From NCBI RefSeq assembly GCF_017908595.1, contig NZ_JAGKTL010000001.1, positions 248,001-312,000 on the forward strand: 64,000 nt of DNA, in the 5' to 3' direction. The position numbers and the translations under genes are program-made. This DNA comes from Rhodothermus bifroesti. GTDB taxonomy: Bacteria; Bacteroidota; Rhodothermia; Rhodothermales; Rhodothermaceae. Shown piece after piece: positions 48,904 through 58,088 of this stretch; the stretch's first letter is position 1, and every line of letters starts with the position of its first letter. The notes beneath the pieces were generated by a model. It was not told the DNA's origin. It saw only the letters and a program-made list of their open reading frames with translations, and did not search any database.

Positions 48904-49168
48904 AATGTTTAGTCAGCCTGCTAACAGGCAGGCGTATTTCAAGCCGACTTTATTAGGATTCTGTGCTTCGAAATTACAAATCGGTCACTTTACTTTGGGT
49001 CTTTAAATGTCTATTTTAGGGGCCAGCCGTTAGGGAGATTTTTATCAATCTCTCTGATCCTGTAGAGGCAAAGGGGACTTACTTTAGACCTCAGTGATTT
49101 ACCATCCGTTCTTTTTTCGATCATCCCCCTATTTTCTATCGTTTCACCATTTAACCTGTGTACGAGCT
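48904..49168. other. Intergenic spacer before the PKD-OmpA gene
   Basis: 265 bases without a gene. A small hairpin (GCCTG / CAGGC near 48916-48929) follows rpsT but lacks a T-run. The right half is AT-rich and likely holds the promoter of the OmpA-domain gene; no specific regulator site was recognised. Confidence 0.4.
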
Positions 49169-50131
49169 ATGCAGAAGCCACAACATTATCTCGCTTTGAC
49201 GGCCTTAGTAGCCCTGACGATTGTGGGCTTGACGGGCTGCCGTTCGACCCCTGTCGAAGTGCTAGGTGTATCGGGACCTGACAGCCTACAAGTCAACCAA
49301 AGCGGCACGTTTTCGGCCACCATTAATGAAAAAGCAAAGCCCCCTGTCGAATTCCGGTGGGATTTTGGCGATGGTGCGACAGGCTCAGGCAACCCTGTCA
49401 CCCATGCCTATTCTGAGCCTGGCACCTATACGGTAACCGTCACGGCCTCTAACCGTAAAGGTAAGTCGACCAGTACGCGCTCGAGCTCGGTAGTAGTGTA
49501 TCGCCCACCGGTGCCCGCCCAAATCATCTCGATCACGGCTGACCCCCTGCAGCCAGACACGCGGACGGCAGTGCGCTTTAGCGCCAACGTGCAGGGCGAC
49601 CAACCCCTTACCTATCAATGGAACTTTGGTGATGGCGGCACTGCCACCGGCGCTAACCCCACGCATACCTACAGCCAGCCGGGCACCTATACCGTTACGC
49701 TAAACGTATCGAACAATGCCGGCTCGGACTCGCGCACGCTCTCCATTACGGTCCGTCCTTATGAGGCGGAATTCTGCGCTGAGGTAACCGAGCTGAGCCC
49801 TGCTTTCTTCGATCGGAACTCGAGCGTGCTCAACGATGCCGCGCGTCAAGCCCTGCAAGAAAACCTGGAAATCTTGCAGTCGTGCCCGAATATGTATGTA
49901 CGCATCGAGGGATGGGCTGCCCCTGGCGAGCGTAACCCGCAGCAGCTGTCGGCAGACCGTGCCCGTGCCGTTGAACAGTTCTACACTTCCAACGGTATTG
50001 CAGCCAGCCGCCTGGTAGCTGTAGGCCGCGGCCGCGCTACAGGGGTAACCAGCAAGAAAGAAGGCGCTGACCAATACCGCCGTGCCGACTCGATTCCCAC
50101 CACCCAAAGTGGCCTGATGGGCAGCAACTAA
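49169..50131 (+). CDS. Lipoprotein with two PKD domains and a C-terminal OmpA domain
   Basis: A 320-residue outer-membrane-associated protein. The signal peptide has a lipobox (VGLTGC, Cys24). Two PKD-type immunoglobulin-like domains follow (FRWDFGDGATGSGNPVTHAYSEPGTYTVTV and YQWNFGDGGTATGANPTHTYSQPGTYTVTL), and the last 110 residues are an OmpA peptidoglycan-binding domain (FDRNSSVLNDAARQALQENLEIL, then the LSADRARAVEQFY and VGRGRA motifs). It likely tethers the outer membrane to peptidoglycan. ATG 49169 is chosen over an upstream in-frame TTG-type start because it begins the signal peptide. A long AT-rich leader precedes it and a terminator follows. Confidence 0.92.
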   Translation: MQKPQHYLALTALVALTIVGLTGCRSTPVEVLGVSGPDSLQVNQSGTFSATINEKAKPPVEFRWDFGDGATGSGNPVTHAYSEPGTYTVTVTASNRKGKSTSTRSSSVVVYRPPVPAQIISITADPLQPDTRTAVRFSANVQGDQPLTYQWNFGDGGTATGANPTHTYSQPGTYTVTLNVSNNAGSDSRTLSITVRPYEAEFCAEVTELSPAFFDRNSSVLNDAARQALQENLEILQSCPNMYVRIEGWAAPGERNPQQLSADRARAVEQFYTSNGIAASRLVAVGRGRATGVTSKKEGADQYRRADSIPTTQSGLMGSN

Positions 50132-50156
50132 TTCGGGCGCTCTGTAAAACGCTTGA

Positions 50157-50188
50157 AGCGGGCTTCCAGCTGGAAGCCCGCTTTTTTA
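50157..50188 (+). terminator. Rho-independent terminator after the PKD-OmpA gene
   Basis: A perfect stem (GCGGGCTTCCA at 50158-50168 with TGGAAGCCCGC at 50171-50181) followed by TTTTTTATT, 26 bases after the stop codon. Confidence 0.94.
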
Positions 50189-50246
50189 TTGGATCTCTCT
50201 GCAAAACCGGCCGTTGTGTTGCATAACCTACCTATGGCGCCAAACG

Positions 50247-51227
50247 ATGCCCGGCTTCGATGTCCATGCTCAGCAACGTCTAGCCCAAGCGCTCAAGCAG
50301 GAAGCGCGGCGCTTGGGCTTTGACGCTTGCGGCATTTCAAAGGCCGAACCGCTTGACGAAGAAGCCCGCCGCCTTGAGGCCTGGCTTAAAGCCGGCTTTC
50401 ACGGCAGCATGCATTGGATGGAAAACCACTTCGACAAACGCATCGACCCAACCAAACTGGTCGAAGGTGCTCAATCTATTATCTCTGTGCTGCACAACTA
50501 TTACCAACCGGTAGCACACGACCCTTCGCCTGAAACTGGCAAAATCAGTCGCTATGCCTGGGGCGACGATTACCATGAAGTCCTCAAGGAAAAACTCTAT
50601 CAGCTTTTTGCCTGGCTGCAAGCGCAAGTAGGCGAAGTGCACGGTCGCGCGTTTGTAGATTCTGCGCCTGTGATGGATAAAGCCTGGGCCCGACGCAGCG
50701 GCCTAGGTTGGATGGGCAAAAACACCAACCTGATTAACCGCCGCATGGGATCCTTTTTCTTTATCGGCGAGCTCATCGTAGACGTACCCCTACCGCCCGA
50801 CGGACCTATCCCCGATTACTGCGGGTCTTGCACCCGCTGCATTGATGCCTGTCCCACCGGTGCGCTTGTGCAGCCTTACGTGCTAGATGCGCGGCGTTGC
50901 ATTTCTTACCTTACGATCGAGCACCGCAGCGACGATATTCCCGCCGAGCTTCAAGAAAAAATGGGCAACTGGATTTTTGGATGTGACATCTGCCAAGACG
51001 TGTGCCCATGGAACAAGTTCAAATACGCCACAAGCGAACCGCGTTTTATGCCCCGCCCTGGCTTGCCTGACACGCCCTTACATCGCTGGGAAGAGCTAGA
51101 CTTGGAAGCCTTCCGGAAGAAATTTCGGAAGAGCGCGGTTCAGCGGGCCAAGTTTGAGGGGTTTAAACGCAACGTGCGCATTGCACTGCAGAACGCCCAT
51201 CCTGTTTTACGTCCCGGCAGCTTCTGA
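50247..51227 (+). CDS. queG: Epoxyqueuosine reductase QueG
   Basis: A 326-residue cobalamin- and iron-sulfur-dependent enzyme performing the last step of queuosine synthesis in tRNA. The N-terminal B12-binding region includes [17 protein letters not shown] and [21 protein letters not shown]. Two 4Fe-4S motifs follow ([16 protein letters not shown] at about residues 191-206, and [11 protein letters not shown] at about 248-258). Start ATG 50247 matches the family; a TTG at 50214 gives a longer, unlikely leader. It overlaps the 3' end of the convergent lysS gene by 21 bases. Confidence 0.95.
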   Translation: MPGFDVHAQQRLAQALKQEARRLGFDACGISKAEPLDEEARRLEAWLKAGFHGSMHWMENHFDKRIDPTKLVEGAQSIISVLHNYYQPVAHDPSPETGKISRYAWGDDYHEVLKEKLYQLFAWLQAQVGEVHGRAFVDSAPVMDKAWARRSGLGWMGKNTNLINRRMGSFFFIGELIVDVPLPPDGPIPDYCGSCTRCIDACPTGALVQPYVLDARRCISYLTIEHRSDDIPAELQEKMGNWIFGCDICQDVCPWNKFKYATSEPRFMPRPGLPDTPLHRWEELDLEAFRKKFRKSAVQRAKFEGFKRNVRIALQNAHPVLRPGSF

Positions 51228-52790
51228 GCTGTTGGTATCCGTGAAGGCGGTAGTTGCAGCTGGCTGTTCAGGCCGTAACAGGGGAAAGAGGATCACGTCC
51301 CGAATTGAAGGCTGATTCGTCAGAATCATGGCCAACCGGTCAATCCCGATGCCCAGTCCGGCTGTTGGCGGCATGCCATACTCCAGGGCCCGCAGAAAAT
51401 CCTCGTCGATTTGCATGGCCTCCTCGTCGCCTGCTGCCCGCAGCTTGGCCTGTTCTTCAAAACGGGCGCGCTGGTCATCCGGATCGTTAAGCTCACTAAA
51501 GGCATTGCACAGTTCTTTGCCGCCTACGATCACCTCAAAGCGTTCAACCAAACCTGGCTTTGTGCGGTGTCGCTTGGCCAGTGGGCTGAGCTCGATAGGA
51601 TAGTCAATAATAAAGGTGGGCTGAATCAGGTGCGGCTCCACGAACTCTCCGAAAATTGCATCAATGATTTTGCCGCTGCCCATGGTGGAATCTACCTCAA
51701 GCCCTAGTTTACGTGCAATCTCGGCCAGCTCATCACGTGACTTGCCGTAGAGGTCATAGCCTGTCCGCTCCCGAATGGCCTCAAACATCGGTATACGTGG
51801 CCAGGGGCGCCGAAAAGAAATCGTGTGTTCACCCCAATGGACTTCAGCCTGCCCGGTCACTTCAATGGCTACATATTCAAGCAACTCCTCTACCAAGTCC
51901 ATCATCCAGTAGTAGTCCTTATAGGCCACGTAAAGCTCAAGCATTGTAAATTCTGGGTTGTGGAAACGGCTCAAGCCCTCGTTGCGGAAGTCTTTTGAAA
52001 TTTCGTAGACGCCTTCATATCCCCCAACAATGAGCCGTTTGAGGTACAGCTCGTCGGCTATGCGTAGGTAAAGTGGCATGTCGAGCGCATTGTGGTAGGT
52101 GATAAACGGACGGGCTGTAGCGCCCCCATAGAGTGGTTGTAAAACAGGTGTTTCGACTTCTAGATAGCCCCGCGTATCCAGAAAGTGCCGAATTGCTGCG
52201 ATCATCCGTGCCCGCTTACGAAAGACCTCTCGCACTTCCGGGTTGACGATCAGGTCCACATAGCGTTGGCGGTAGCGGAATTCTTTGTCGGTCACTTCGT
52301 TATACAGGCGCCCATCCTGTTCTTTGACAACAGGCAAGGGGCGCAGCGCTTTGGCCAGCAACTCAAGCCTTTGGGCGTGGACGGTGATCTCGCCCATACG
52401 GGTTCGAAAGACAAACCCCTCGACACCCACGATGTCGCCAATGTCCAGCAGCTTCTTGAAAACCTGCTCGTAAAACCCTTCAGGCAAGTCTTGCTGGCGC
52501 ACGTAGACCTGAATACGGCCGCTTTCATCCTGCACGTCAAAGAAGGCCGCCTTACCCATAATGCGCCGGCTCATGATGCGTCCAGCAATGGACACCGTAT
52601 AAGGTTCGGGAGCCGGACCGTCGGGACGCGGTTGGTGGCGCGCATCGTCGAAGCGGGAGAGAATTTCAGCCGCGTGAGCGGAAACTTCCCAACGATAGGG
52701 ATAAGGCGTAATACCCAAGGCTTCGAGTTGCTGGCGGGCTCGGCGGCGCTCGAGTTCCTGTTCGGTAAGTACGCGCTTCATGTTTTCCAT
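51207..52790 (-). CDS. lysS: Lysyl-tRNA synthetase, class II
   Basis: A 527-residue homodimeric enzyme charging tRNA-Lys. The N-terminal OB-fold anticodon domain ([32 protein letters not shown]) precedes the class II catalytic core, with motif 2 [27 protein letters not shown] and motif 3 [20 protein letters not shown]. The start is ATG 52790 or ATG 52781 three codons on (KRVLTEQEL); the frame continuing to 52994 runs through the upstream hairpins and is not coding. Two stem-loops lie immediately upstream, which suggests transcription attenuation or terminator read-through. Confidence 0.97.
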   Translation of the reverse strand: MENMKRVLTEQELERRRARQQLEALGITPYPYRWEVSAHAAEILSRFDDARHQPRPDGPAPEPYTVSIAGRIMSRRIMGKAAFFDVQDESGRIQVYVRQQDLPEGFYEQVFKKLLDIGDIVGVEGFVFRTRMGEITVHAQRLELLAKALRPLPVVKEQDGRLYNEVTDKEFRYRQRYVDLIVNPEVREVFRKRARMIAAIRHFLDTRGYLEVETPVLQPLYGGATARPFITYHNALDMPLYLRIADELYLKRLIVGGYEGVYEISKDFRNEGLSRFHNPEFTMLELYVAYKDYYWMMDLVEELLEYVAIEVTGQAEVHWGEHTISFRRPWPRIPMFEAIRERTGYDLYGKSRDELAEIARKLGLEVDSTMGSGKIIDAIFGEFVEPHLIQPTFIIDYPIELSPLAKRHRTKPGLVERFEVIVGGKELCNAFSELNDPDDQRARFEEQAKLRAAGDEEAMQIDEDFLRALEYGMPPTAGLGIGIDRLAMILTNQPSIRDVILFPLLRPEQPAATTAFTDTNSSEAAGT

Positions 52791-52804
52791 TAACAATTCG
52801 GGGC

Positions 52805-52853
52805 AAAACAAAAGACGCAGCCTAGCGGCTACGTCGCCGTGTTGAACACGGCG
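52805..52853 (-). terminator. Tandem hairpins before lysS (terminator or attenuator)
   Basis: Read on the minus strand there is first an 9-bp near-perfect palindrome (52835-52853, CGCCGTGTT / AACACGGCG) and then a 9-bp stem with one G-U-type mismatch (52814-52834) followed by CTTTTGTTTT. The second has the form of an intrinsic terminator but ends only about 15 bases before the lysS start, so it either ends the upstream operon or regulates lysS. No T-box motif was recognised. Confidence 0.65.
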
Positions 52854-52891
52854 TGGGTACCCCAGGCTCCGCTGATGGGTTTCCACTACGG

Positions 52892-53272
52892 CTAAGCTTG
52901 CTGGCGGGCAAAATATTCCAGGATAGCCACGCGCAGCAGCTTTTCTTGTGCTTCTTGCGAAAGCACAGGCCAAGGCGTAAGGGTTGGTTCCCAACCAGAA
53001 GGAAGGCGCTTAAAAAGCCCCAGTGTCGCCAGGGCATACCCTGCGCCGTCTACAATCAAGGCCTGCTTTTCCTCCCGAGGTAAATTGGGCTCGTAGCCCT
53101 GTCCGCGTTCTTGAAGACCGATCAAAAAAAGCACGTGTTCAATACCTGAAGGCAAGCGACCAAACTGCGCTGCTAGGCGGCGCAAAAGTGCCTCCCAGCG
53201 CATGGCTACTTCACTATCTGCAAGCTGCAGGCAGGAGGCTATGGCTTCAGGCAACTCATTCGATCCATTCAC
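52892..53272 (-). CDS. Uncharacterised 126-residue protein
   Basis: I do not recognise a family. It is a soluble, mostly helical protein with conserved-looking central motif [34 protein letters not shown] and a Trp/Pro-rich turn ([10 protein letters not shown]). No signal peptide, Cys pair or nucleotide motif is visible. Its start overlaps the end of the upstream 205-residue gene by 17 bases, so it belongs to the DUF2520 operon. The frame uses host-like codons, which argues that it is real. Confidence 0.7.
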   Translation of the reverse strand: MNGSNELPEAIASCLQLADSEVAMRWEALLRRLAAQFGRLPSGIEHVLFLIGLQERGQGYEPNLPREEKQALIVDGAGYALATLGLFKRLPSGWEPTLTPWPVLSQEAQEKLLRVAILEYFARQQA

Positions 53273-53873
53273 GTGCTTCCCACAGCAGGTGATGCTGATA
53301 GCGGCGTAGCAGCCGCAGTAGCACAGCGCCTAACTGGCGGGATAGGCTGCGGTGCGGCTGCCCTTGCACCAGAGAAAGCGTACGCTGCAGCGTTGTTTCG
53401 ATGACTTCTAATGCCTCGGCCAGCGCAAACCACCAGGAAGGTTCATGGGCTAAACTCGCAGCTGTGTCATTCAACTGGAGTAAATATTGCCCCGGAGCCG
53501 TGAGGGCTTGACGCATTCGCTGAATTACGGCCTGCAACACACGGTTCATCTCGTGCAGCGTTTCCCGCTGAGCTAGCGACAGAGCGGCCTTGTGCGCTTG
53601 TTGTAGCTGCAGCTGCACTTGTTCTAGCGCGCGCGTTAGCGAAGCCAGCAAGGCCTGAAAAGCTAACGTAGAGGTCTCTGGGCTTTGTAACAAAATGTCC
53701 AGTTCGTCTAGGTAGCGATGCGTTGCAGTAGGAGTAATTTCGGGGGAATGAGCCGCTTCCCAACGCCTTCGACCAATAGAGCGCATACGTGTGTTTACTT
53801 CAGGATTCGTGCCGACAGGCGCCAACCGATCATGCAGAAAGATGTTCCGGTAGCGATAATTGCTTATAACCAA
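53256..53873 (-). CDS. Uncharacterised helical protein
   Basis: A 205-residue (or 176-residue) protein with no recognised family. From about residue 50 onward it is a run of amphipathic helices rich in Leu, Gln and Ala (ALLASLTRALEQVQLQLQQAHKAALSL, then [18 protein letters not shown] at the end), suggesting a coiled-coil or helical bundle. The TTG at 53873 overlaps the stop of the preceding DUF2520 gene by 10 bases; the ATG at 53786 (RSIGRRRW) is an alternative start. Neither has a clear ribosome binding site. Function is unknown. Confidence 0.65.
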   Translation of the reverse strand: MVISNYRYRNIFLHDRLAPVGTNPEVNTRMRSIGRRRWEAAHSPEITPTATHRYLDELDILLQSPETSTLAFQALLASLTRALEQVQLQLQQAHKAALSLAQRETLHEMNRVLQAVIQRMRQALTAPGQYLLQLNDTAASLAHEPSWWFALAEALEVIETTLQRTLSLVQGQPHRSLSRQLGAVLLRLLRRYQHHLLWEAREWIE

Positions 53874-54763
53874 AAGTCTTGCGCTGCATCTAAAGCCGCT
53901 CGAAGCATATCGAGCACAAGTGCTGCCTGCTTAGGGTCCAAGCGCCCAACACGCACCCCTGCGCGAATCATCTCGGTAGTCAACGCCGCGTAAACTGGAA
54001 GTAAATGGGGCAAATGGGCTTTTAAGGCCTCAAGGTGTTGCTGGATCGGCTGCAGGTCACCCCGTACGGCGGGTCCGGTCAAGGCCTCTTCGGGAAGAGA
54101 GGCGCGCATATTTTCTAGGGTTCCACGCAACAAAGGCAACAGCAAGTCTCGCGATTGCTGTCGGGACACGCCAATCGTTGCGAGCACCTCACCGGCCATG
54201 GCCAGTAGCGCCCCTAGCCCATTAGAAACGAGCACTGCAGCCAGGTGGTAGCGGGCCTTAGCCTCTGCGGTCAATTCGATGGGATAGGCCCCCAACGCGT
54301 GCACCACTTCGTATCCTAGGGCCATGGCCTTAGGATCTCCTTCCAACCCGACGTAAACATGCTGGAGTGAAACAAGCGATCCTGTCTTCGGAAAGGCTTG
54401 CAAAGGATGGAAACTTAGAAGCGAGGCGCCACGCTCGGCCAGCGGTGCCAAAATGTGAGCAGGCAGTGCTCCTGAGGTATGGGCTACAACAGTAGTCGAC
54501 CAGTTACGTGGCAGATGGGCCAGTTGCTGGGCCAGCAGGGGGAGCTTATCGTCGGGAACGCAACAAAACACCAACGGCACATCCGCAGGTAGATCTTCCA
54601 GTGCCGTAGAAGCCACCGGTGCGCCTACCTGTGCAGCCAATGCCTGAGCGGATTCCAGACGGCGACTGATTACGGCAGCGATCGCATAGCCGGCCTGTCG
54701 GAGGGCCCAGGCCAGCGATCGCCCGACAGCCCCTGCACCAAGAACGGCAACGGCCAACGCCAT
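53864..54763 (-). CDS. Rossmann-fold DUF2520 protein (ProC-like oxidoreductase)
   Basis: A 299-residue protein with an N-terminal NAD(P)-binding Rossmann domain (AVLGAGAVGRSLAWALRQAGY, residues 5-25) and a C-terminal helical DUF2520 domain (YHLAAVLVSNGLGALLAMAGEVL, LLRGTLENM and GPAVRGDLQPIQQHLEAL). The layout is close to pyrroline-5-carboxylate reductase and 3-hydroxyisobutyrate-type dehydrogenases, but the substrate is unknown for this family. It is the first gene of a three-gene operon with two uncharacterised genes and lies 115 bases from tRNA-Val on the same strand. Confidence 0.9.
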   Translation of the reverse strand: MALAVAVLGAGAVGRSLAWALRQAGYAIAAVISRRLESAQALAAQVGAPVASTALEDLPADVPLVFCCVPDDKLPLLAQQLAHLPRNWSTTVVAHTSGALPAHILAPLAERGASLLSFHPLQAFPKTGSLVSLQHVYVGLEGDPKAMALGYEVVHALGAYPIELTAEAKARYHLAAVLVSNGLGALLAMAGEVLATIGVSRQQSRDLLLPLLRGTLENMRASLPEEALTGPAVRGDLQPIQQHLEALKAHLPHLLPVYAALTTEMIRAGVRVGRLDPKQAALVLDMLRAALDAAQDFWL

Positions 54764-54844
54764 GATATCCTTGCCTGTTTCTGCGGTTTTTTAAAAGGTA
54801 GTGCCCCCAAATGCATGCTGCAACGGCAAGGCTCTTCGAAGCAA

Positions 54845-54874
54845 AATAAAAAACCCACCGCATCGCGCGGTGGG
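54845..54874 (-). terminator. Rho-independent terminator after tRNA-Val
   Basis: An 8-bp stem (CCCACCGC at 54854-54861 with GCGGTGGG at 54867-54874) followed on the minus strand by TTTTTTATTTT. It lies directly after the tRNA 3' end. Confidence 0.9.
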
Positions 54875-54877
54875 GTG

Positions 54878-54951
54878 TGGGCCCTAGTGGATTCGAACCA
54901 CTGACCTCTCGCGTGTGAGGCGAGCGCTCTAAACCGCTGAGCTAAGGGCCC
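54878..54951 (-). tRNA. tRNA-Val (anticodon CAC)
   Basis: A 74-base tRNA. The acceptor stem is GGGCCCT / AGGGCCC with discriminator A, the D arm begins TTAGCTCAGCGGTTTAGAGC, the anticodon loop CGCCTCACACGCG gives CAC for GTG codons, and the T arm is GTGGTTCGAATCCAC. CCA is not encoded. Confidence 0.96.
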
Positions 54952-54987
54952 AAGCTGGGCTATTCTACGATCAATCTTAGGCACCTG

Positions 54988-55617
54988 TCAAGGTGCTCCA
55001 TGGCTTCTTTGCACGAGACGCAACGTTTCTAGGGTATCCCGTAGGCCTATAGGCACCGACGCTGCGGGCTCCCTCCACGCTGCTGAAAGCATGGCACCAT
55101 TTCGCGGTGGCAACACAGGACGCGGGGTCCACGCGTACTTCCATGTCACGAATTCAGAAGATACCGCAGGAGAAGCGACCGGTGCGACTTCAGTCGAGGA
55201 AGGCCGCGTCACATTTTCAGCATATAGCCACGTGCCGGTATACATACCGACCAGAAACAGGATCACAGCAGCTGAAGCCAGCACCGTTACCCCCCGCAGA
55301 GGCAAGCTGACGTAGTCCAAAACCCGCTGTTCCCGCATCATTTCATAGGCCAAACGTTGCCGCAACCGAGCCTGGAAGCCTTCAGGAGCGCGCAGCATGC
55401 AGGCTCCATGTTGATGGAGCAACTGGCGCGTCCGACACAGACAGGCCACATGGTGGGCCACTGCTGGATTAGCCCGTAAGTATTCCTCAAACACTTGGCG
55501 CACCGCCGGATCCATCGTACCGTCGACATATTCACAGAGCAATTCGTCCCAATCGCTAAAGGGACAACTGCTCTCTTCTGGCCGCGATGAATCGGGATCG
55601 TGGTAATCCTCGCGCAT
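54988..55617 (-). CDS. Putative anti-sigma factor, membrane protein
   Basis: A 209-residue protein with an N-terminal cytoplasmic domain (about residues 20-75, DWDELLCEYVDGTMDPAVRQVFEEYLRANPAVAHHVACLCRT) resembling zinc-finger anti-sigma domains. The Cys pair is CxC rather than the usual Hx3Cx2C, so zinc binding is uncertain. One transmembrane helix follows (VTVLASAAVILFLVGMYTGTWLY, about 111-133) and then a periplasmic tail. It lies 91 bases downstream of an ECF sigma gene on the same strand, the normal place for its partner. It probably holds that sigma factor at the membrane. Confidence 0.8.
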   Translation of the reverse strand: MREDYHDPDSSRPEESSCPFSDWDELLCEYVDGTMDPAVRQVFEEYLRANPAVAHHVACLCRTRQLLHQHGACMLRAPEGFQARLRQRLAYEMMREQRVLDYVSLPLRGVTVLASAAVILFLVGMYTGTWLYAENVTRPSSTEVAPVASPAVSSEFVTWKYAWTPRPVLPPRNGAMLSAAWREPAASVPIGLRDTLETLRLVQRSHGAP

Positions 55618-55707
55618 AGGCCTTCAAACGCTACGCTCATGCAACAAAAACGCACAGGGCCGGCTTGCGTGTGCTGGCCGGCCCTGAACTTACGACAAGA
55701 CCCGCGT

Positions 55708-56382
55708 TTAGGATTCCTCAGGCATGGGATAGACGTCTTTCAAAAGTGCCTGCAGCTTCGTCCGTCCCCGGTTGATTCGGCTTTTTACCGTACCCATGGG
55801 AAGCCCGGTAATCTCCGCAATCTCTTCGTAAGAAAGCTGCTGCACATCCCGAAGCACCACCACTTCACGGAACTCTTCTGGAATCTGCTTCAGGGCTTCC
55901 TGAATGTAGTGGTCCTGAATGGTGCTCTCTGTGTGCCGGTCTGGAGCAAACGTCTCGTCAGGAATCTCCACCTCGTATTCCTCTTCCTCACGGTTGACCG
56001 ACTGCAAGGAATACAGGCGGCGCCGCTTACGCTTCCGATATTCGGAGCGTGCCAGATTGCCTGCAATTGTATAGAGCCAGGTAGAAAATTTCGCGATGCG
56101 GCGATAAGAGTGTCGGTTTCGGTATACGCGCATAAACGTCTCTTGCAAGAGGTCTTCGACTTCTTTCGGATCCCCCAAAAAACGATACAAGTAGTTGGCT
56201 AACGGGTCTTTATATCGGCTCACCAGAATGTCGAAAGCCTCTACCGTTCCCGCCTGAAATTGAGCCATAAGGTCTTCATCGCTCATGCGCAGCAGTTCCT
56301 CATAGCGGGCCTTTTCCCGCTCATCCTGACGCGCCAGCGCCTTTCGGCGCAGCACGATGCGCTGTTTCTGCTGAATGTTCAT
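55708..56382 (-). CDS. ECF sigma factor (RpoE-like)
   Basis: A 224-residue group IV sigma factor. Region 2 is clear (AFDILVSRYKDPLANYLYRFLGDPKEVEDLLQETFMRVYRN, about residues 42-82), with the -10 recognition helix KFSTWLYTIAGNLARSEYRKRKRR. Region 4 at the C-terminus reads EEFREVVVLRDVQQLSYEEIAEITGLPMGTVKSRINRGRTKLQALL. The N-terminal 35 residues are basic and glutamine-rich, an addition to the minimal form. The gene is 21 bases after holA and followed by its likely anti-sigma gene. Confidence 0.95.
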   Translation of the reverse strand: MNIQQKQRIVLRRKALARQDEREKARYEELLRMSDEDLMAQFQAGTVEAFDILVSRYKDPLANYLYRFLGDPKEVEDLLQETFMRVYRNRHSYRRIAKFSTWLYTIAGNLARSEYRKRKRRRLYSLQSVNREEEEYEVEIPDETFAPDRHTESTIQDHYIQEALKQIPEEFREVVVLRDVQQLSYEEIAEITGLPMGTVKSRINRGRTKLQALLKDVYPMPEES

Positions 56383-56402
56383 CGCTATCGATGATAGGTG
56401 AA

Positions 56403-57473
56403 TTACAAAAAGGTACGGACCAAATGGTTCTGTCGTTGCACCCCCTGACCCGCTGCGGTGATTTGGCGCAGGAGTAAGTGCGCCACCAGGTGCGGGTCCC
56501 GCTCGCTTTCGCCTTTTAGCTCGGCGTCAGCGGCCAGCAACGCCGCAAGCACAAAGCGGATCGCTGGCAGCTCATAGCGGCGAGCAGCCTGCACATATTC
56601 CTGCAAAAAATACGGGGGTACACCAATCCGAGCGGCAATCGCCTTTTCTGGAAGCCGCTGTGCCTGGCAAAGTGTCAGCCTCCAGAGCTTCATGAAATAT
56701 GTTGTCAGTACTGAAACGATGCGGAGTGCCTCACTCCGGGGATTTGAAGCATGCCGCAATAAGTGTTCCATAATTGTAACTGCTTCAGCATAGCGTTTCT
56801 CCCCTACCGCGCGTTGCAGTTCAAAGACATTAAAAGCACGGGTCTGTCCACTAACGCTAACGACGTCATCAGCTGTTAACATCGTCCGGCGCCCGGCAAA
56901 CGTAAAAAGCTTTTGCAGCTCTTGAACGGCCGCTTGCAGGTCGGTGCCCACATACGCTACCAACTGTTGCAGGGCTTCTGGCGTCAACTGGTAGCCTTCC
57001 TGCTGTGCATAGCGGGTAATCCAGGCAGGCATCTGGGCAGGCTTGAGCGGACGCAGCTCGGCCCAGACGGCATGCGTTTGCAAGGCACGGTAGGGCTGCG
57101 TATTTAGGTTGGGCCGCCCTGGACTTACGAGCAGCACCACCGCTTGCGGATTGGGGTGTTCCGCATAGGCGGCAAACTGGCGGTTATCCCGCAAACTGTC
57201 AAAATTGCGTACAATTACCACACGTCGCGGCGCCATAACCGGTAAGCTACGGCACAGCGCCAATACTGCACTTGCCTCGACTTCGTCGCCGTAGACGATA
57301 TTTAGGTTGAAGTCTCGCCAGGCAGGTTCCAGGGCATGGGTGATTACTAGCTGCTGCAGCGTATCGATTAAAAATGTCTCTTCCCCGAACAAAAAGTACA
57401 GGGGCGCAAAGTTACCATGCCGGAAGGCTACTTCCAGCTCCTCAAAGGTTTTCCCTGCACCCGACGCAGCCAT
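56403..57473 (-). CDS. holA: DNA polymerase III delta subunit
   Basis: A 356-residue clamp-loader subunit. N-terminal FRHGNFAPLYFLFGEETFLIDTLQQLVI is characteristic, followed by the APRRVVIVRNFD and YAEHPNPQAVVLLVSPGRPN strands of the AAA+-like domain (without functional Walker motifs, as normal for delta), and the C-terminal NVFELQRAVGEKRYAEAVTIMEHLL collar domain. It opens the sliding clamp during loading. The ECF sigma gene follows 21 bases later on the same strand. Confidence 0.95.
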   Translation of the reverse strand: MAASGAGKTFEELEVAFRHGNFAPLYFLFGEETFLIDTLQQLVITHALEPAWRDFNLNIVYGDEVEASAVLALCRSLPVMAPRRVVIVRNFDSLRDNRQFAAYAEHPNPQAVVLLVSPGRPNLNTQPYRALQTHAVWAELRPLKPAQMPAWITRYAQQEGYQLTPEALQQLVAYVGTDLQAAVQELQKLFTFAGRRTMLTADDVVSVSGQTRAFNVFELQRAVGEKRYAEAVTIMEHLLRHASNPRSEALRIVSVLTTYFMKLWRLTLCQAQRLPEKAIAARIGVPPYFLQEYVQAARRYELPAIRFVLAALLAADAELKGESERDPHLVAHLLLRQITAAGQGVQRQNHLVRTFL

Positions 57474-57559
57474 GCATTTTTACAGTGCTTTTGAAGAAAG
57501 GTAGAAAAAGTGAGCGCTTCCTACAAGAGGCTGGGGGGAAGTTGCGCACTTGTTGCAAC

Positions 57560-58084
57560 TTATCGGGGTGGACGCGGGCGCCCTGGCAACGTGGCATTAT
57601 AAAGTCGATAGCCTAAAGCCTGCAGCAACGCGAAATCATGCTGCACAATAGCGTATACATACCGATAAACATCCCAGCGCTCCGAGCCGCAGTAGGCAGC
57701 ATGCTCCCAGGCCTCTGGCGCGGCTTGTTTAAGGCGCATCAGCAAAGCGCGGCGGGCCTGCTGCAAGCGATCCAGTAAAAGGGCCAGGGGAATGGCGTTC
57801 CAGTCTTCAAACGTCTGGAGCTGGACATCGTCGGGCAGTGGAAGGATGCGGGCAGTCCCTTCGAGTAACGCATCGAGTGCTGGACCAAAGACCTGCTCGT
57901 CGGCAGCGATCAGCATGCCATAGGTTTCTCGCAGCGAAGGCTCCTCAGGCAACGGGCGGGCCGTCTGCAGCGGCTCTGGGATTTCGCTGGCCAGCTTTCG
58001 CATGGCTTCTGCCTCATCGATGAGGTAAGCCAGCTGGCTGAGCAAAGCTTCGCGTAGCGTCGCTAGACTTTGGGCTTTGCGCAT
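57560..58084 (-). CDS. DinB-like helical protein of unknown function
   Basis: A 174-residue, predominantly helical protein that may be a distant DinB/four-helix-bundle member (EEPSLRETYGMLIAADEQVFGPALDALL, then QLQTFEDWNAIPLALLLDRLQQARRALLMRL and the final RWDVYRYVYAIVQHDFALLQALGYRLY with a His near the end). The metal-ligand histidine set of active DinB-like hydrolases is not complete. ATG 58084 is chosen; it lies within 5 bases of the nuoI stop, so the pair is co-transcribed. Function is unknown. Confidence 0.6.
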   Translation of the reverse strand: MRKAQSLATLREALLSQLAYLIDEAEAMRKLASEIPEPLQTARPLPEEPSLRETYGMLIAADEQVFGPALDALLEGTARILPLPDDVQLQTFEDWNAIPLALLLDRLQQARRALLMRLKQAAPEAWEHAAYCGSERWDVYRYVYAIVQHDFALLQALGYRLYNATLPGRPRPPR

Positions 58085-58088
58085 GGCT

